Assembly (NCBI RefSeq): GCF_018362995.1
Contig: NZ_CP074372.1
Coordinates: 496,001 to 560,000 of the forward strand
Origin: Chryseobacterium indologenes
GTDB lineage: Bacteria > Bacteroidota > Bacteroidia > Flavobacteriales > Weeksellaceae
Direction of reading: 5' to 3'
DNA length: 64,000 nucleotides
Each line of letters opens with the position of its first letter. Position 1 is the first letter of the stretch. The notes beneath the pieces were generated by a model. The model saw only the letters and a program-made list of their open reading frames with translations, did no database searches and was not told the DNA's origin. A program made the position numbers and the translations under genes. Shown here one piece after another: positions 7,600-16,783 of the stretch.

Positions 7600-8472
7600 A
7601 TGAAAAGTCTATTCAAATTCTCTATCCTATTGAAATCATTACTGATTTTAACTGTTATCATTATCACGTCCCAGGTATATGGACAAAAAGTGAAACCTTC
7701 TGAAAGTGGTTATGCACCTGTTAATGGCATTAAAGTTTATTACGAGGTCTATGGCAAAGGAAAGCCCATTGTATTGTTGCATGGTGCCTTCATGACGATT
7801 GATATGAATTGGGGTGAGCTGATCCCTGAATTGTCTAAAAACAGAAAAGTAATAGCGCTTGAACTACAAGGACACGGACATACTCCGTTTTCGGAAAGAA
7901 AATTATCTCATGCTATTTTGGCGAGCGATGTTACAAAGGTAATGGACTATCTGAAAATTGATAAGGCAGATGTGGCAGGGTACAGTTTTGGAGGAGAAGT
8001 AGCTTATCAGTTGGCAATACAAAGCCCGGAAAGACTGAACAAACTGGTGATTATTTCATCAACCTATAAAACGAACGGCTGGCTGCCTGAAGTAAATAAA
8101 GCATTGGAAGGGATGAAGCCCGAACTCTTTACAAACAGCCCTATGCATACTGCCTACAACGCCGTAGCACCTGATAAAACAAAATGGATAAAGTTTCTGG
8201 AGCAGATGATCGCTTCTGCCGGACAGCCATTTGATCTGGGTGACGATAAGATTGCTAAAATTTCAGCACCAGTTTTAATTATAGCGGGTGATAATGATGG
8301 ACTGGATAAAACTGAGTTATCAAAAACTTATAAATTATTAGGAGGTGATGTTTTTGCGGATATGGGCCCAATGCCAAAATCTCAATTGGCCGTTGCTCCC
8401 GGGCAAACCCACGTCAGCCTGATGATGCAGACCGCAATGATTCTGAATTATCTGAATGGTTTTCTGAAATAA
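7600..8472 (+). CDS. exported alpha/beta-hydrolase
   Basis: A 290-residue alpha/beta-hydrolase with an N-terminal signal peptide or anchor (hydrophobic residues about 8-24, ending SQVYGQ), so probably periplasmic. The HG oxyanion motif is at 61-62 (VLLHGAF), the nucleophile elbow GYSFGG puts Ser129 in place, the acid is likely Asp231 or Asp233 (IAGDNDG), and His271 (GQTHVS) completes the triad. Such proteins hydrolyse esters or similar bonds; the substrate is unknown. It is followed at 34 bases by a RibD-like reductase and then a VOC protein, a loose cluster of small stress or detoxification-type enzymes. Confidence 0.85.
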   Translation: MKSLFKFSILLKSLLILTVIIITSQVYGQKVKPSESGYAPVNGIKVYYEVYGKGKPIVLLHGAFMTIDMNWGELIPELSKNRKVIALELQGHGHTPFSERKLSHAILASDVTKVMDYLKIDKADVAGYSFGGEVAYQLAIQSPERLNKLVIISSTYKTNGWLPEVNKALEGMKPELFTNSPMHTAYNAVAPDKTKWIKFLEQMIASAGQPFDLGDDKIAKISAPVLIIAGDNDGLDKTELSKTYKLLGGDVFADMGPMPKSQLAVAPGQTHVSLMMQTAMILNYLNGFLK

Positions 8473-8505
8473 CCAGATATAATAGCATTTAAAAAAATTA
8501 ATATA

Positions 8506-9099
8506 ATGAGAAAAATAACTGTCTTATCAATGATTACAATGGATGGTGTCATACAGGCACCCGGCGGCCCTGAAGAAGATACATCCGGAAACTTTCAATA
8601 TGGCGGATGGACTGTATCTTATGGTGATGAACTTTTCGGTGAAATCATGCAGGAAGAAATGAATCAGACTGATTACCTTCTGGGAAGAAAAACATTCGAT
8701 ATTTTTTCATCTTACTGGCCTCAGCATGCTGAATTCTGGCCGGGAATCAACGAAGGAAATAAATATGTGCTTTCTCAAACTATCGAAAACTCAGATTGGA
8801 AGAATACTTTTTTTCTCAAAAATCTGGATGACATCCGAAAACTTAAACAATCGGAAGGTGCTGATATTCAGATTTGGGGCAGCAGCGAACTTGTGCATCT
8901 GCTTTTGAAACATGATCTTGTAGATGAACTTCGCCTAAAAATTTATCCGTTGATTCTTGGTGGAGGAAAAAAGCTGTTTGATGATAATTCGGTTCCGGCT
9001 GCTTTTGCTCTGACGGAAAGCCATATAACATCAAAAGGAGTTATTATAGCCAATTACAAATGTTCCGGTGAGATTGTGACAGGCAATGTTGAACTGTAA
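8506..9099 (+). CDS. dihydrofolate reductase family protein (RibD C-terminal-like)
   Basis: A 197-residue protein of the RibD_C / DHFR-like fold (KITVLSMITMDGVIQAPGG at the start; LLGRKTFDIF; IQIWGSSELVHLLL; YPLILGGGKKLF near the end). The Gly-rich segments form the NADPH-binding site in this family. Stand-alone members of this type are common in Bacteroidota and have no agreed substrate; they are neither the folate DHFR nor part of riboflavin synthesis here, since no rib genes are near. Probably cytoplasmic. It follows the hydrolase by 34 bases and may share its transcript. Confidence 0.82.
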   Translation: MRKITVLSMITMDGVIQAPGGPEEDTSGNFQYGGWTVSYGDELFGEIMQEEMNQTDYLLGRKTFDIFSSYWPQHAEFWPGINEGNKYVLSQTIENSDWKNTFFLKNLDDIRKLKQSEGADIQIWGSSELVHLLLKHDLVDELRLKIYPLILGGGKKLFDDNSVPAAFALTESHITSKGVIIANYKCSGEIVTGNVEL

Positions 9100-9151
9100 A
9101 CAGAGCCTTTTAATTGAGTTTTTTATTTTTCACAACAGTTAAACCTACAAT

Positions 9152-9517
9152 ATGAATACGAAATTTGAAGCCGGAATAAATATTGCCATAAAAATTCCAA
9201 AAAATAAATATGAAAAAACGGTTGCCTTTTATAGAGACATCCTAAAGTTAAATGTTGAAGAAAAACCGATTAATAATCCAACTGTTTCCAAAACCCATGA
9301 GGTGAAATTCGGGAATAATATCATCTGGCTGGACTGTGTAGATAATTATACCCATTCCGAAACCTGGTTGCAGCTTACAGTTCCTGATGTAGAAGAGGCT
9401 ATAGAATACCTTCGATCAAACGGAGTAGAAACCTGTGACGAAATTGAAGAGCTTCCTGATAATATGCACTGGATTACAGACCCTGCTGGTACAGTATTTA
9501 ATTTACAGCAAACATAA
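9152..9517 (+). CDS. VOC-family protein (glyoxalase/bleomycin-resistance fold)
   Basis: A 121-residue, single VOC domain of two beta-alpha-beta-beta-beta modules (AINIAIKIPKNKYEKTVAFYRDIL at the start; WLQLTVPDVEEAIEYLRSNG; WITDPAGTVFNLQQ at the end). Members are metal-dependent lyases, dioxygenases or drug-binding proteins; the metal ligands cannot be assigned here with confidence and the substrate is unknown. It follows the RibD-like gene by 53 bases on the same strand. Confidence 0.8.
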   Translation: MNTKFEAGINIAIKIPKNKYEKTVAFYRDILKLNVEEKPINNPTVSKTHEVKFGNNIIWLDCVDNYTHSETWLQLTVPDVEEAIEYLRSNGVETCDEIEELPDNMHWITDPAGTVFNLQQT

Positions 9518-9631
9518 CACAGAGAATACTTTTTTAAAAATATTTAAATCAGAATATCATTATAAGAATAGTGGCAAATAAGAAAAGTTGGTATTGTTTA
9601 AATTTCTTTCTCTGAGTTTGGTATTTTAGTA

Positions 9632-9662
9632 TAAAAATAACCTTCCCGATTGGAAAGGTTAT
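9632..9662 (-). terminator. terminator of the HTH gene operon
   Basis: ATAACCTTCCC and GGAAAGGTTAT (9637-9662) pair with one mismatch across a four-base loop. Read on the minus strand the hairpin is followed by a T-rich stretch, so it ends the operon that closes with the small HTH gene at 9700. Confidence 0.6.
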
Positions 9663-9699
9663 AAAAAAACACGTACTGCTTTGGATGAATAAGAAATTA

Positions 9700-10029
9700 T
9701 TAATTATTCTGATTCAGGCTAAGCTTTTTCCATTTGGCAACAGTATTTCTGCTGAGTTTATATTTTTGGGCAACTTGAGTATTATTGAGATTGTGTTTTT
9801 TTTGATACTCCAATATCTGCATTATTGATTGCTTATCATAAAAGTGATGTTTTTGGTTAAATACAGCAGGTTCTTGGCAGCGTGATTCAAAAATGAGGTT
9901 ATTAAGAGTAATGACATCTATTCCTGTTAAGCTTTCCTTATTCAAAATACTTTCACAAGCCTTTGCTTTGTGGGGATATTGATATTGAATGATATCTTTA
10001 AATATCTTCTTGTAATCCGGATTATTCAT
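9700..10029 (-). CDS. small helix-turn-helix protein, last gene of surface-protein operon 2
   Basis: A 109-residue protein of unknown role. Its C-terminus (NTQVAQKYKLSRNTVAKWKK, about residues 82-101) is a helix-turn-helix like those of transposase OrfA and phage regulators. The gene at 16235 has a similar C-terminal HTH. No transposase catalytic domain, inverted repeats or target duplications were seen, so despite the resemblance it is more likely a regulator than an insertion sequence. It starts 23 bases after the third surface-protein gene, so it is probably co-transcribed with them and could regulate them. Confidence 0.65.
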   Translation of the reverse strand: MNNPDYKKIFKDIIQYQYPHKAKACESILNKESLTGIDVITLNNLIFESRCQEPAVFNQKHHFYDKQSIMQILEYQKKHNLNNTQVAQKYKLSRNTVAKWKKLSLNQNN

Positions 10030-10052
10030 TCGTTACTGTTTGTAAACTTCAT

Positions 10053-10820
10053 TTATAATATTCTTTCCAAGCTGACATTGCTGTCTGGTGTTCCTCCGAA
10101 TGTAAAGGAAGCAATAGATAATCCCGGAGTACTAACATTAACTCTGAAATTGACATCATTATTCACATCAAGAAACAGAACAGTATCTGCGGAAGCTGAA
10201 AAACTATTTGAACTGATAAAGCCGGCATTTGCAGACATATATGCTTTTTGTTCACCGTTTACAGCAATAGCAATATTTACTTTTACTCCTGCAAAGCCTA
10301 TATTAACTCCATTGAATAGTAAATTGAAATTAATTCTGTATAATCCTTTCTGGCGTATACGGAAAGTATCTGACGGCCGAAAAACAGAAAGGTAATCAGA
10401 AAACTGATTGCTGTTATTGGGAATAGACAAAGGAAGATTTCCGGAAGTACACAAGAAGCTTAGACACGCTACACTTGAGGGTTCTATTCTTGCACGGGTC
10501 CATGTAGTAGCCTTACCTTGTGGAGTAAATGCCTGTTTCCATGTAGAACCATCATACACTTTGGAAACGGATGCGTTCTTGTCATACATCAGCATGGCTT
10601 CCATAGTAGCATCATCATCATAGCCGTCAGGCTGTGCTGCATTATATTTTGGTAAAGTTGTGTTGCTATTTGCAACCGGCTGTATCAATACTTTTTGTCC
10701 GGTAGTATTCTGTAGTTCTAACTGTGTGTATGGAGATGTAACATTGGCCCCTCCCATAACTACCTGAGCATTTAATAAACATCCTCCCAATATATTGGCT
10801 AATAATATATATTTTTTCAT
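10053..10820 (-). CDS. secreted surface protein, operon 2, third gene
   Basis: A 255-residue exported protein (signal peptide MKKYILLANILGGCLLNAQ) with head QVVMGGANVTSPYTQLELQN, a middle part containing VYDGSTWKQAF, and a C-terminal beta-rich region whose FRIRQKGLYRINFNLLFNG resembles the C1q/TNF jelly-roll core. Related in plan to the proteins at 4229-6900 but diverged. It follows its upstream neighbour by 17 bases. Likely on the outer surface; function unknown. Confidence 0.7.
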   Translation of the reverse strand: MKKYILLANILGGCLLNAQVVMGGANVTSPYTQLELQNTTGQKVLIQPVANSNTTLPKYNAAQPDGYDDDATMEAMLMYDKNASVSKVYDGSTWKQAFTPQGKATTWTRARIEPSSVACLSFLCTSGNLPLSIPNNSNQFSDYLSVFRPSDTFRIRQKGLYRINFNLLFNGVNIGFAGVKVNIAIAVNGEQKAYMSANAGFISSNSFSASADTVLFLDVNNDVNFRVNVSTPGLSIASFTFGGTPDSNVSLERIL

Positions 10821-10837
10821 TGCTTGTGTATTAAAAG

Positions 10838-11698
10838 TTATCTGATTCTTTGTACGTTAATAAAAGTGTCGGTGTGGTCCGTAGAATTGGAGTAAGTAGA
10901 AATAAGAGAGCTTGTAGATACAGCTGCAGCCAATCTGATTCTGCTGTTAGCAGGCAATGTAATGGTGGAAGATACACTGGCGCTTTTATTTCCGGATTGC
11001 CCTAGGTCAATAAATATTCCTCCGCTTTGGCTGGTTTCTTTAAAGGCCAGCGTAGACCAGGTTGTTCCGTTATCATAGCTTACATCCAGATTGACCCAAT
11101 AAGATACATCCTGCCCTAGCCCCAGTAAACTGGTTCCTGCAAATCCTACTACACCTGAAACATGATACAATCCTGCAGCAGGAATAACAATATAATCAGT
11201 TCCGACCTGAGCATTTAAATTATTCACAAGCAGTTGTGGTCTGCTGGTAGCATTTGAGACAGGTATAGTTTGTCTGTTATTGCTTCCAAACAATTGGGAT
11301 AATGCGCAGGTGTTAACACCTAGAATCGAAACGCATGTCCAGCTTTGAGCTGCGCTTGCTTTTGTACGGGTTTCAAAAGGATTGTAAAATCCTCCTAACT
11401 GCAATGCAGGAATCCATATGGTGCCGTCATATTTGTAATACTGTTTGTCTTCTTTATTGTATAGAAGGGCTCCTTCGAGAGCAGGAAGGTCATCGAAATG
11501 GTCTTCTGCCGAGACATTGTATAGTGGGAAGTTTCCTATGCTGTTAGTTTTGGTCATTATGAGTCCTTTTGCAGGATCTTTTATATCAAGCAGCGCATTG
11601 GGATGGGGGCTGCCTCCTGTTTTGGAAATCAGGATCTGTGAAGAGGCTGAAACACCAAGCAGCACAGAAAAAAGAAAGGTAAATATTTGTGTTTTCAT
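10838..11698 (-). CDS. secreted surface protein, operon 2, second gene
   Basis: A 286-residue exported protein (signal peptide ending SASSQ). It has the head ILISKTGGSPHPNALLDIKD, in which HPNALLDI is a very common motif of Bacteroidota secreted proteins, then YYKYDGTIWIPAL, and a C-terminal beta region with VIPAAGLYHVSGVVGFAG and NSRIRLAA typical of C1q-like strands. Eleven bases separate it from the upstream gene. Function unknown, probably surface-exposed and acting with its two neighbours. Confidence 0.72.
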   Translation of the reverse strand: MKTQIFTFLFSVLLGVSASSQILISKTGGSPHPNALLDIKDPAKGLIMTKTNSIGNFPLYNVSAEDHFDDLPALEGALLYNKEDKQYYKYDGTIWIPALQLGGFYNPFETRTKASAAQSWTCVSILGVNTCALSQLFGSNNRQTIPVSNATSRPQLLVNNLNAQVGTDYIVIPAAGLYHVSGVVGFAGTSLLGLGQDVSYWVNLDVSYDNGTTWSTLAFKETSQSGGIFIDLGQSGNKSASVSSTITLPANSRIRLAAAVSTSSLISTYSNSTDHTDTFINVQRIR

Positions 11699-11709
11699 TA
11701 TATGTATAA

Positions 11710-12531
11710 TTAAAGGATTACTTTTTCAAAAACAAGCTCCCCGGTTCCGTTTGTTCCATTGTTCTGGAAGGTGGCAGATGCTGAAAGACCAGGCAGAGGT
11801 ATCGGAGGAGAATACTGCATGTAACCTGACAGAGAAATTTTATCACCAGCATTGAGCTGAATAACAATAGAACCATTAAATACCGGATTGTATCCTAGAC
11901 GGGCATTGTCAGAAGTAAATGATTGAGAGTCAATATCAGTAAACGTAGTAGGGGTGGCAGCATTTGCTTTTTGGAGTTTTAATCGCACTTCGACAGGTGA
12001 GGTGGCTAATACGGCAAATGATCTGTAAGTAATTCTATATAACGCAGCCTCGTTTACCGTTATAATATTAGAGGCAAGTGACAGATTAATATTAGTTCCC
12101 TGAAAGTCTGAGCTTCCCGAATTACTAATTGGTATTATTACGTTGGATACTGTACAGCCTGTTCCAAGAAAAGGGATGGTACACGACAATGCAACATTGG
12201 AAGGTCTGGAAAAATGAGCAAAATATTGCGGTTTGGTTTCAACCACATAATCATAGGTGCTTCGCCAACGGGTTCCATCATGTTCGTAAACAGAAGCATT
12301 GTTCTTACTGTATACTAATGCTCCTTTAAAGGTATTATCTCCAACAGGATTGGCAGCATTGCTTATTTGAGATACCGAAGGCAGTAATACAGCTTTTGCC
12401 GGAACTGTGGATTTTACATCCAGAATAGCGTTAGGGTGCGGCTCATGATCACTAGGGTTGGTAGAAATACTAACCTGGGCATATCCGCTAACGGTCAGCA
12501 TGCAGAATAGCATGAAATGTGCTTTTTTCAT
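11710..12531 (-). CDS. secreted surface protein, operon 2, first gene
   Basis: A 273-residue exported protein (signal peptide ending VSGYAQ) with head VSISTNPSDHEPHPNAILDV, middle VYEHDGTRWRSTY and C-terminal region with VNEAALYRITYRSFAV and LNAGDKISLSG, again a C1q-like arrangement. First of three tandem genes plus a small HTH gene. The 324-base gap upstream (12532-12855) carries one copy of the CGAAAnnTRTCG motif at 12802 and nothing else that I can name. Function unknown. Confidence 0.72.
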   Translation of the reverse strand: MKKAHFMLFCMLTVSGYAQVSISTNPSDHEPHPNAILDVKSTVPAKAVLLPSVSQISNAANPVGDNTFKGALVYSKNNASVYEHDGTRWRSTYDYVVETKPQYFAHFSRPSNVALSCTIPFLGTGCTVSNVIIPISNSGSSDFQGTNINLSLASNIITVNEAALYRITYRSFAVLATSPVEVRLKLQKANAATPTTFTDIDSQSFTSDNARLGYNPVFNGSIVIQLNAGDKISLSGYMQYSPPIPLPGLSASATFQNNGTNGTGELVFEKVIL

Positions 12532-12801
12532 CGTATAATTTTTTACATTCTTGTGTTTTAAATTTAGATTTAGAAAAGAAGGATATAGGAAAATATCCTT
12601 CCTCCTAATTCAAAATATAATAACATTTGTGTTAATAGAATCGAAGCCCAATAAATACATAATGTAATGACATAGTTTAAAACTGTTCATTGTGACAACA
12701 ATACTATACTAATCATTTATTTCAATTGATCATCTGGATTCTATGACAAAGTTATTTTAAGGTTTAATTAATGGCACTATAAAGATATTGTCATAAACTA
12801 G

Positions 12802-12813
12802 CGAAACTTGTCG
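12802..12813. promoter_or_regulatory. motif CGAAAnnTRTCG upstream of surface-protein operon 2
   Basis: CGAAACTTGTCG, about 270 bases before the first gene of the operon and just past the 3' end of the membrane regulator gene at 12856. It differs by one base from the copy at 16794-16805. A shared regulator is inferred. Confidence 0.4.
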
Positions 12814-12855
12814 TTTTGGTAATCGGAATTGTTAAAAAGGTGAAAACGTTGAAAA

Positions 12856-14364
12856 TTATCCAAGATTTAGCATCCATGAATACATATTTTCCTCTGTACT
12901 GATGTTCAGCTTTTTTCTTATCCTGTATTTTTTACTGATCACGGAATTAAGGGTTACATTTTTATAATGTGATATTTCTTTGGTGTTAAATTTTAATTTG
13001 ATCAGCGCACAATATTCCAGGTCAGAATGGGAGAGTTGTGGATTTATTTCCAGCAATTGTTTGTTAAATGCAGGAAAGGTTTCAGAAAATTTCAGATGGA
13101 AAGATTTATCATTGTTATGAGCAAGCTGTATAAGTTCACTCAAATCTTCAGTATTGGTATCTTTTATACTTTTAGCAGGCAGTATGTCATTTTGTATTGA
13201 GCTTTCCTTATTATCAGTGAATGTTTCAGTCGTTTTGTTATAATTCTTTCTTTTATAAACTACATATATAACAAAACTTGTAATCGAAATGAAAGAAATG
13301 ACAATGATAATCAGAAGTTTATTGTTATTTGATTCGCTATTTTCTGTGTTGGAAATGTTTTTTCTATCAGGAGGAGCAATAACATTATTCAGAACTTTCT
13401 TTTCAACACTTAAGATACTGTCTGTTATCTTCTGAGCTTTTGCAGAATAGAGGGCCTGGTTTTTATAGTCCTCAAGTCCTAGATAAGATTCAGCCTTTCC
13501 GGAATAAATATCTTTTACCTGTAATGGATAAATTTTAGCTTGTTTGGCTGCCTGTGTTGCTTTTTCAAAATTTTCTAAAGCTTTAGTATAATTTTTTCTT
13601 TTGTTCTCTATATTTCCGGTTAATATATAATATCTGATAAACTCAGACTGGTCTTTTTCTGTTTTCATATCCTGAGCGAACTGAACCAGATATTTTTCAG
13701 TATTGATGAGATCATTTTTAGAATAATATTCCTGGCTTAATTCTATAGCGAATGAAGAAAGATAAAAATTTCTGTATGGGAATGTAGTGCTTGTTTTTCT
13801 TGATTCATTATAACCATTGTGAAGATAAATCAAGATAGAATCTTTTTTTCCGCTTCCATCCTCTTTTCTGAGATTTCTCGCCATGGTTCTATATGCCGTC
13901 GCTTTTATGATGTGAGCTTCCTCATTACTTACCTTACCTGTCTGATCAAGAGCTTCATTAAGTGACTTTCTAGATCTTTTAGTATAACTTAGCTCAGTAT
14001 AAATCATGCCTTCTTCCACATAGATCCATGCTAAAGTATAATAATCATGATATTTTTCGGCTAAAATTTTACCTTCGGGAATTATTTTCATGGCCTCCTC
14101 ATACCTCTGCTCATTCATATAAATGGAGGGTATTATTTTCATAGCTTCCGTTATTCCTTTTGGGTATGCAATACTCTTTGATTGTGAAAATATAGTATGC
14201 CACAATCTTAATAGTTCTTTGCTGCCGATATTATTGTAGGCATCTTTATCTTTTACAATTTTTATTAAACTGTCAATGCTTTTTTTACGCTTGGAATAAT
14301 CTTGCGAATAACAATTTATAGTGCTGAAAATAAGCAGTATGAAGAGAAATGTTTTTGTTTTCAC
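12856..14364 (-). CDS. membrane TPR protein with C-terminal HTH domain (putative regulator)
   Basis: A 502-residue protein with GTG start, signal peptide (MKTKTFLFILLIFSTINCYSQ), a periplasmic region rich in TPR-like helices (about 25-340; for example YTKALENFEKATQAAKQ), one membrane helix near 348-372, and a cytoplasmic tail whose last ~100 residues (SHSDLEYCALIKLKFNTKEI, then SKKYRIRKKLNI) look like a winged or LuxR-type DNA-binding domain. This layout suggests a one-component sensor that reads periplasmic signals and acts on DNA. It lies beside a close paralogue and a surface-protein operon that may be its target. Ligand and targets unknown. Confidence 0.75.
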   Translation of the reverse strand: MKTKTFLFILLIFSTINCYSQDYSKRKKSIDSLIKIVKDKDAYNNIGSKELLRLWHTIFSQSKSIAYPKGITEAMKIIPSIYMNEQRYEEAMKIIPEGKILAEKYHDYYTLAWIYVEEGMIYTELSYTKRSRKSLNEALDQTGKVSNEEAHIIKATAYRTMARNLRKEDGSGKKDSILIYLHNGYNESRKTSTTFPYRNFYLSSFAIELSQEYYSKNDLINTEKYLVQFAQDMKTEKDQSEFIRYYILTGNIENKRKNYTKALENFEKATQAAKQAKIYPLQVKDIYSGKAESYLGLEDYKNQALYSAKAQKITDSILSVEKKVLNNVIAPPDRKNISNTENSESNNNKLLIIIVISFISITSFVIYVVYKRKNYNKTTETFTDNKESSIQNDILPAKSIKDTNTEDLSELIQLAHNNDKSFHLKFSETFPAFNKQLLEINPQLSHSDLEYCALIKLKFNTKEISHYKNVTLNSVISKKYRIRKKLNISTEENMYSWMLNLG

Positions 14365-14462
14365 AGAATTAAGTTTAAAAAATAAAATATAATAGGAACA
14401 CCAAACTTTTTATTATAAAATTAATAATTAAGAAAAATTGAATATGATGATATCAAATAAAA

Positions 14463-15944
14463 CTATCCGATATTCAACATCCAGGTATACATGTTTTCAT
14501 CAGTACTTATATTCAGTTTTTTTCTGATCCTGTATTTTTTACTGACCACAGAATTTATAGTAAGATTTTTATGCCGGGCGATCTCTTTAGTGTCAAATTT
14601 TAATTTGATTAAGGCACAGTATTCCAGATCTGAATGGGTAAGCTGAGGATTTATATTCAAAAGCCGCTGATTGAAAGTCGGGAACACTTCAGAAAACCTC
14701 AGTAGAAAAGATTTATCATCATTTTTAGCCAGTTGAACAAGCTCTCTAAGGGCTTCAACTTCCGTTTCAGATTTTTCATTTTCATGGAGAATAATTGGTT
14801 GGGGTATGGGCTCCTGAAGTTTTTCTTCTGTATATTCTTTTCGGGAATTTTTACGATGTAAAATATAAAACGTTAATCCCGCCAATGCTATGAGTATACC
14901 TGCTGCAAGATAATAGTTGTTATTTTCATTATCTGCAAAAGGATCCTCATTTTCATTAGTATCAATTGTACTGTTCAATAACTGCCGATCTGCTACAGCA
15001 ATGCTGTCTGTGATTCTTTTTGCTTTTGTACTGTATATTGCCTGGTTTTTGAAATCGTTAAGCATTAAGTAAGACTCTGCTTTTCCCGAATAGATATCTT
15101 TTAAAGCAAGATTGTACATTTTATACTTTTGATAAAATTCCTGAGCTTTATCAAAATATTCGAGTGCCTGTGTATAGTTTTTCTTTTTATTTTCTATATC
15201 GCCTTTGAGGATATAATAACGGATAAATTCAGACTGATTCTTATCATGGGATTTCACTATCTCAAACTCTCTAAGGAACAGTTCTGATTTTGAAAAATTA
15301 TTTTTCAGGTAATATGCCTCAGCCAGTCGTATTGTAAAAATACCAAGAAAAAAGTTTTGGTAGGGATTCTTATTGTCTATTCTTTTAATTTCCTGATATC
15401 CACGATTTAAATAAATCAGTGTTGAGTCTTTTGTACTGTCTGTAACAACTTGAATATTGTTTGCCTTTGTCATGTCGACAAGGCTTTTTATTAAATAACC
15501 TTCTTTTTCAGATAATTTATTAAGAAGGCCTAAAGAACTGGTAAGTGCTTTTTGAGATTTTTTAGTATATCCTAGTTCAGAATAAACAAAAGCTTCTCTT
15601 ATAAGGAACATAGATAATAAATAATAATTATCAGTTTCCTTTGCAAGGCTTTTGCCTCGCAAAATCTTTTCAAGAGCTGCTTTATAATTTTGTTCACCCA
15701 AGTAAATTGCTGACATTGTCATATCAGCCTGAATCATCCCGTTGGAATAATCAATCTCTTTAGATTGGTAATATATTTCAGTACAGATTCTTAGTGCTTC
15801 CTTGCTGCCTTTATTAGCATATATACCTCTATCCTGGGCAACAATAATCATACTATCAATACTTTTTTGTTGTTTGATATTGTCCTGCGAATAACAAAAA
15901 TTATAAAAGACAACTAAAATTATTAGCAAAAACTTAATTTTCAC
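14463..15944 (-). CDS. membrane TPR protein with C-terminal HTH domain, paralogue
   Basis: A 493-residue paralogue of the next gene downstream: GTG start, signal peptide ending CYSQ, periplasmic TPR-like helices (YTQALEYFDKAQEFYQK), membrane helix about 343-362 (YYLAAGILIALAGLTFYIL), and the same C-terminal HTH-like domain ending TDENMYTWMLNIG. The two C-termini are much more alike than the sensor parts, as expected if both bind similar DNA but sense different things. A 98-base AT-rich gap separates them, so each may have its own promoter. Confidence 0.75.
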   Translation of the reverse strand: MKIKFLLIILVVFYNFCYSQDNIKQQKSIDSMIIVAQDRGIYANKGSKEALRICTEIYYQSKEIDYSNGMIQADMTMSAIYLGEQNYKAALEKILRGKSLAKETDNYYLLSMFLIREAFVYSELGYTKKSQKALTSSLGLLNKLSEKEGYLIKSLVDMTKANNIQVVTDSTKDSTLIYLNRGYQEIKRIDNKNPYQNFFLGIFTIRLAEAYYLKNNFSKSELFLREFEIVKSHDKNQSEFIRYYILKGDIENKKKNYTQALEYFDKAQEFYQKYKMYNLALKDIYSGKAESYLMLNDFKNQAIYSTKAKRITDSIAVADRQLLNSTIDTNENEDPFADNENNNYYLAAGILIALAGLTFYILHRKNSRKEYTEEKLQEPIPQPIILHENEKSETEVEALRELVQLAKNDDKSFLLRFSEVFPTFNQRLLNINPQLTHSDLEYCALIKLKFDTKEIARHKNLTINSVVSKKYRIRKKLNISTDENMYTWMLNIG

Positions 15945-16234
15945 AAATAAAAATTTTTATATATTGAATAAAATCCCATAAACAAAGACAAATTGAGTCA
16001 TTTGGTTGATGTATTAAAGTTACTTATTTATTTACTGCGTTTTGTTGAATTATCATAATATATAGTAATTAAGTTTAATATCTATATTGATATAGACAAT
16101 TATCTATATGATTTATGGAATTTGATAATACTTTTTGAGCGCTGTCTATTTTCATAGAGCGTATGATAAAATTGTTTTTCATCTGTAATGCTATGTGTTT
16201 TATGAGAAACTGGAAATTCGAACGTAAAGTCTCA

Positions 16235-16672
16235 CTAATTGAACCCGTTTTTGTATTTGCCCATCCATTTGTATAATGTGGTCTTAGGAATTTTGTATTC
16301 ATTCATGACTTCCTGCTTACTCTTTTTCCCTGAATCAATAAGATCCAGAATGAAAGAAATAATTTCCTGGGTATACAGTTTTTTTCTGAACTGGGGGAGT
16401 GATGATTTAGTAGTAGCATTACCAATATTTACGTTAGCAGGAGGTGCATAGAGTATAAGATAATGTGAATAGACTCTAAAGAAATCATATTCAAGTAAAA
16501 TGCTGAACCGTAAAATAAGATCGCTTTCTATAGATTTTTGGGATAATATTTTTGTTAACTCTTCATCTGTACATTTCAAAAATTTACAGATTCGTATCTG
16601 ATCTATTTCAATTTCTTTTATTCTTTGGGTGATGAGGTCGCCCATATGAATATTCTTGATATCGTGAATCAT
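16235..16672 (-). CDS. HTH regulator-like protein of the transposase-annotated family
   Basis: A 145-residue protein. The N-terminal part (LITQRIKEIEIDQIRICKFL, then KILSQKSIESDLILRFSILLEYDFFRVYSHYLILYAPPA) is a widespread Chryseobacterium family related to XRE-like regulators; the C-terminal SKQEVMNEYKIPKTTLYKW is a second HTH like that of transposase OrfA. An alternative start is the ATG at 16645 (MGDLITQ). No transposase partner or terminal repeats are present. Three phased TCGAA repeats containing the CGAAAnnTRTCG motif lie about 110-130 bases upstream. Probably a transcription regulator; target unknown. Confidence 0.65.
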   Translation of the reverse strand: MIHDIKNIHMGDLITQRIKEIEIDQIRICKFLKCTDEELTKILSQKSIESDLILRFSILLEYDFFRVYSHYLILYAPPANVNIGNATTKSSLPQFRKKLYTQEIISFILDLIDSGKKSKQEVMNEYKIPKTTLYKWMGKYKNGFN

Positions 16673-16783
16673 CCTTTAGTATTAAATTTGTGTTTTTTTT
16701 AAAATATTTGAAGCGGACGATACCATTTCAAATCGTATGCAAAATTATTAAGATTGCTTAAATATGGGGGTTGTCACAGCTGT

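Noticed and set aside
16075..16302. 75-codon minus-strand frame
   Set aside because: It overlaps the 3' end of the HTH gene in another frame and has no recognisable features.
9700..16672. Insertion sequence suggested by two OrfA-like HTH genes
   Set aside because: No DDE catalytic gene, terminal inverted repeats or target duplications were seen.
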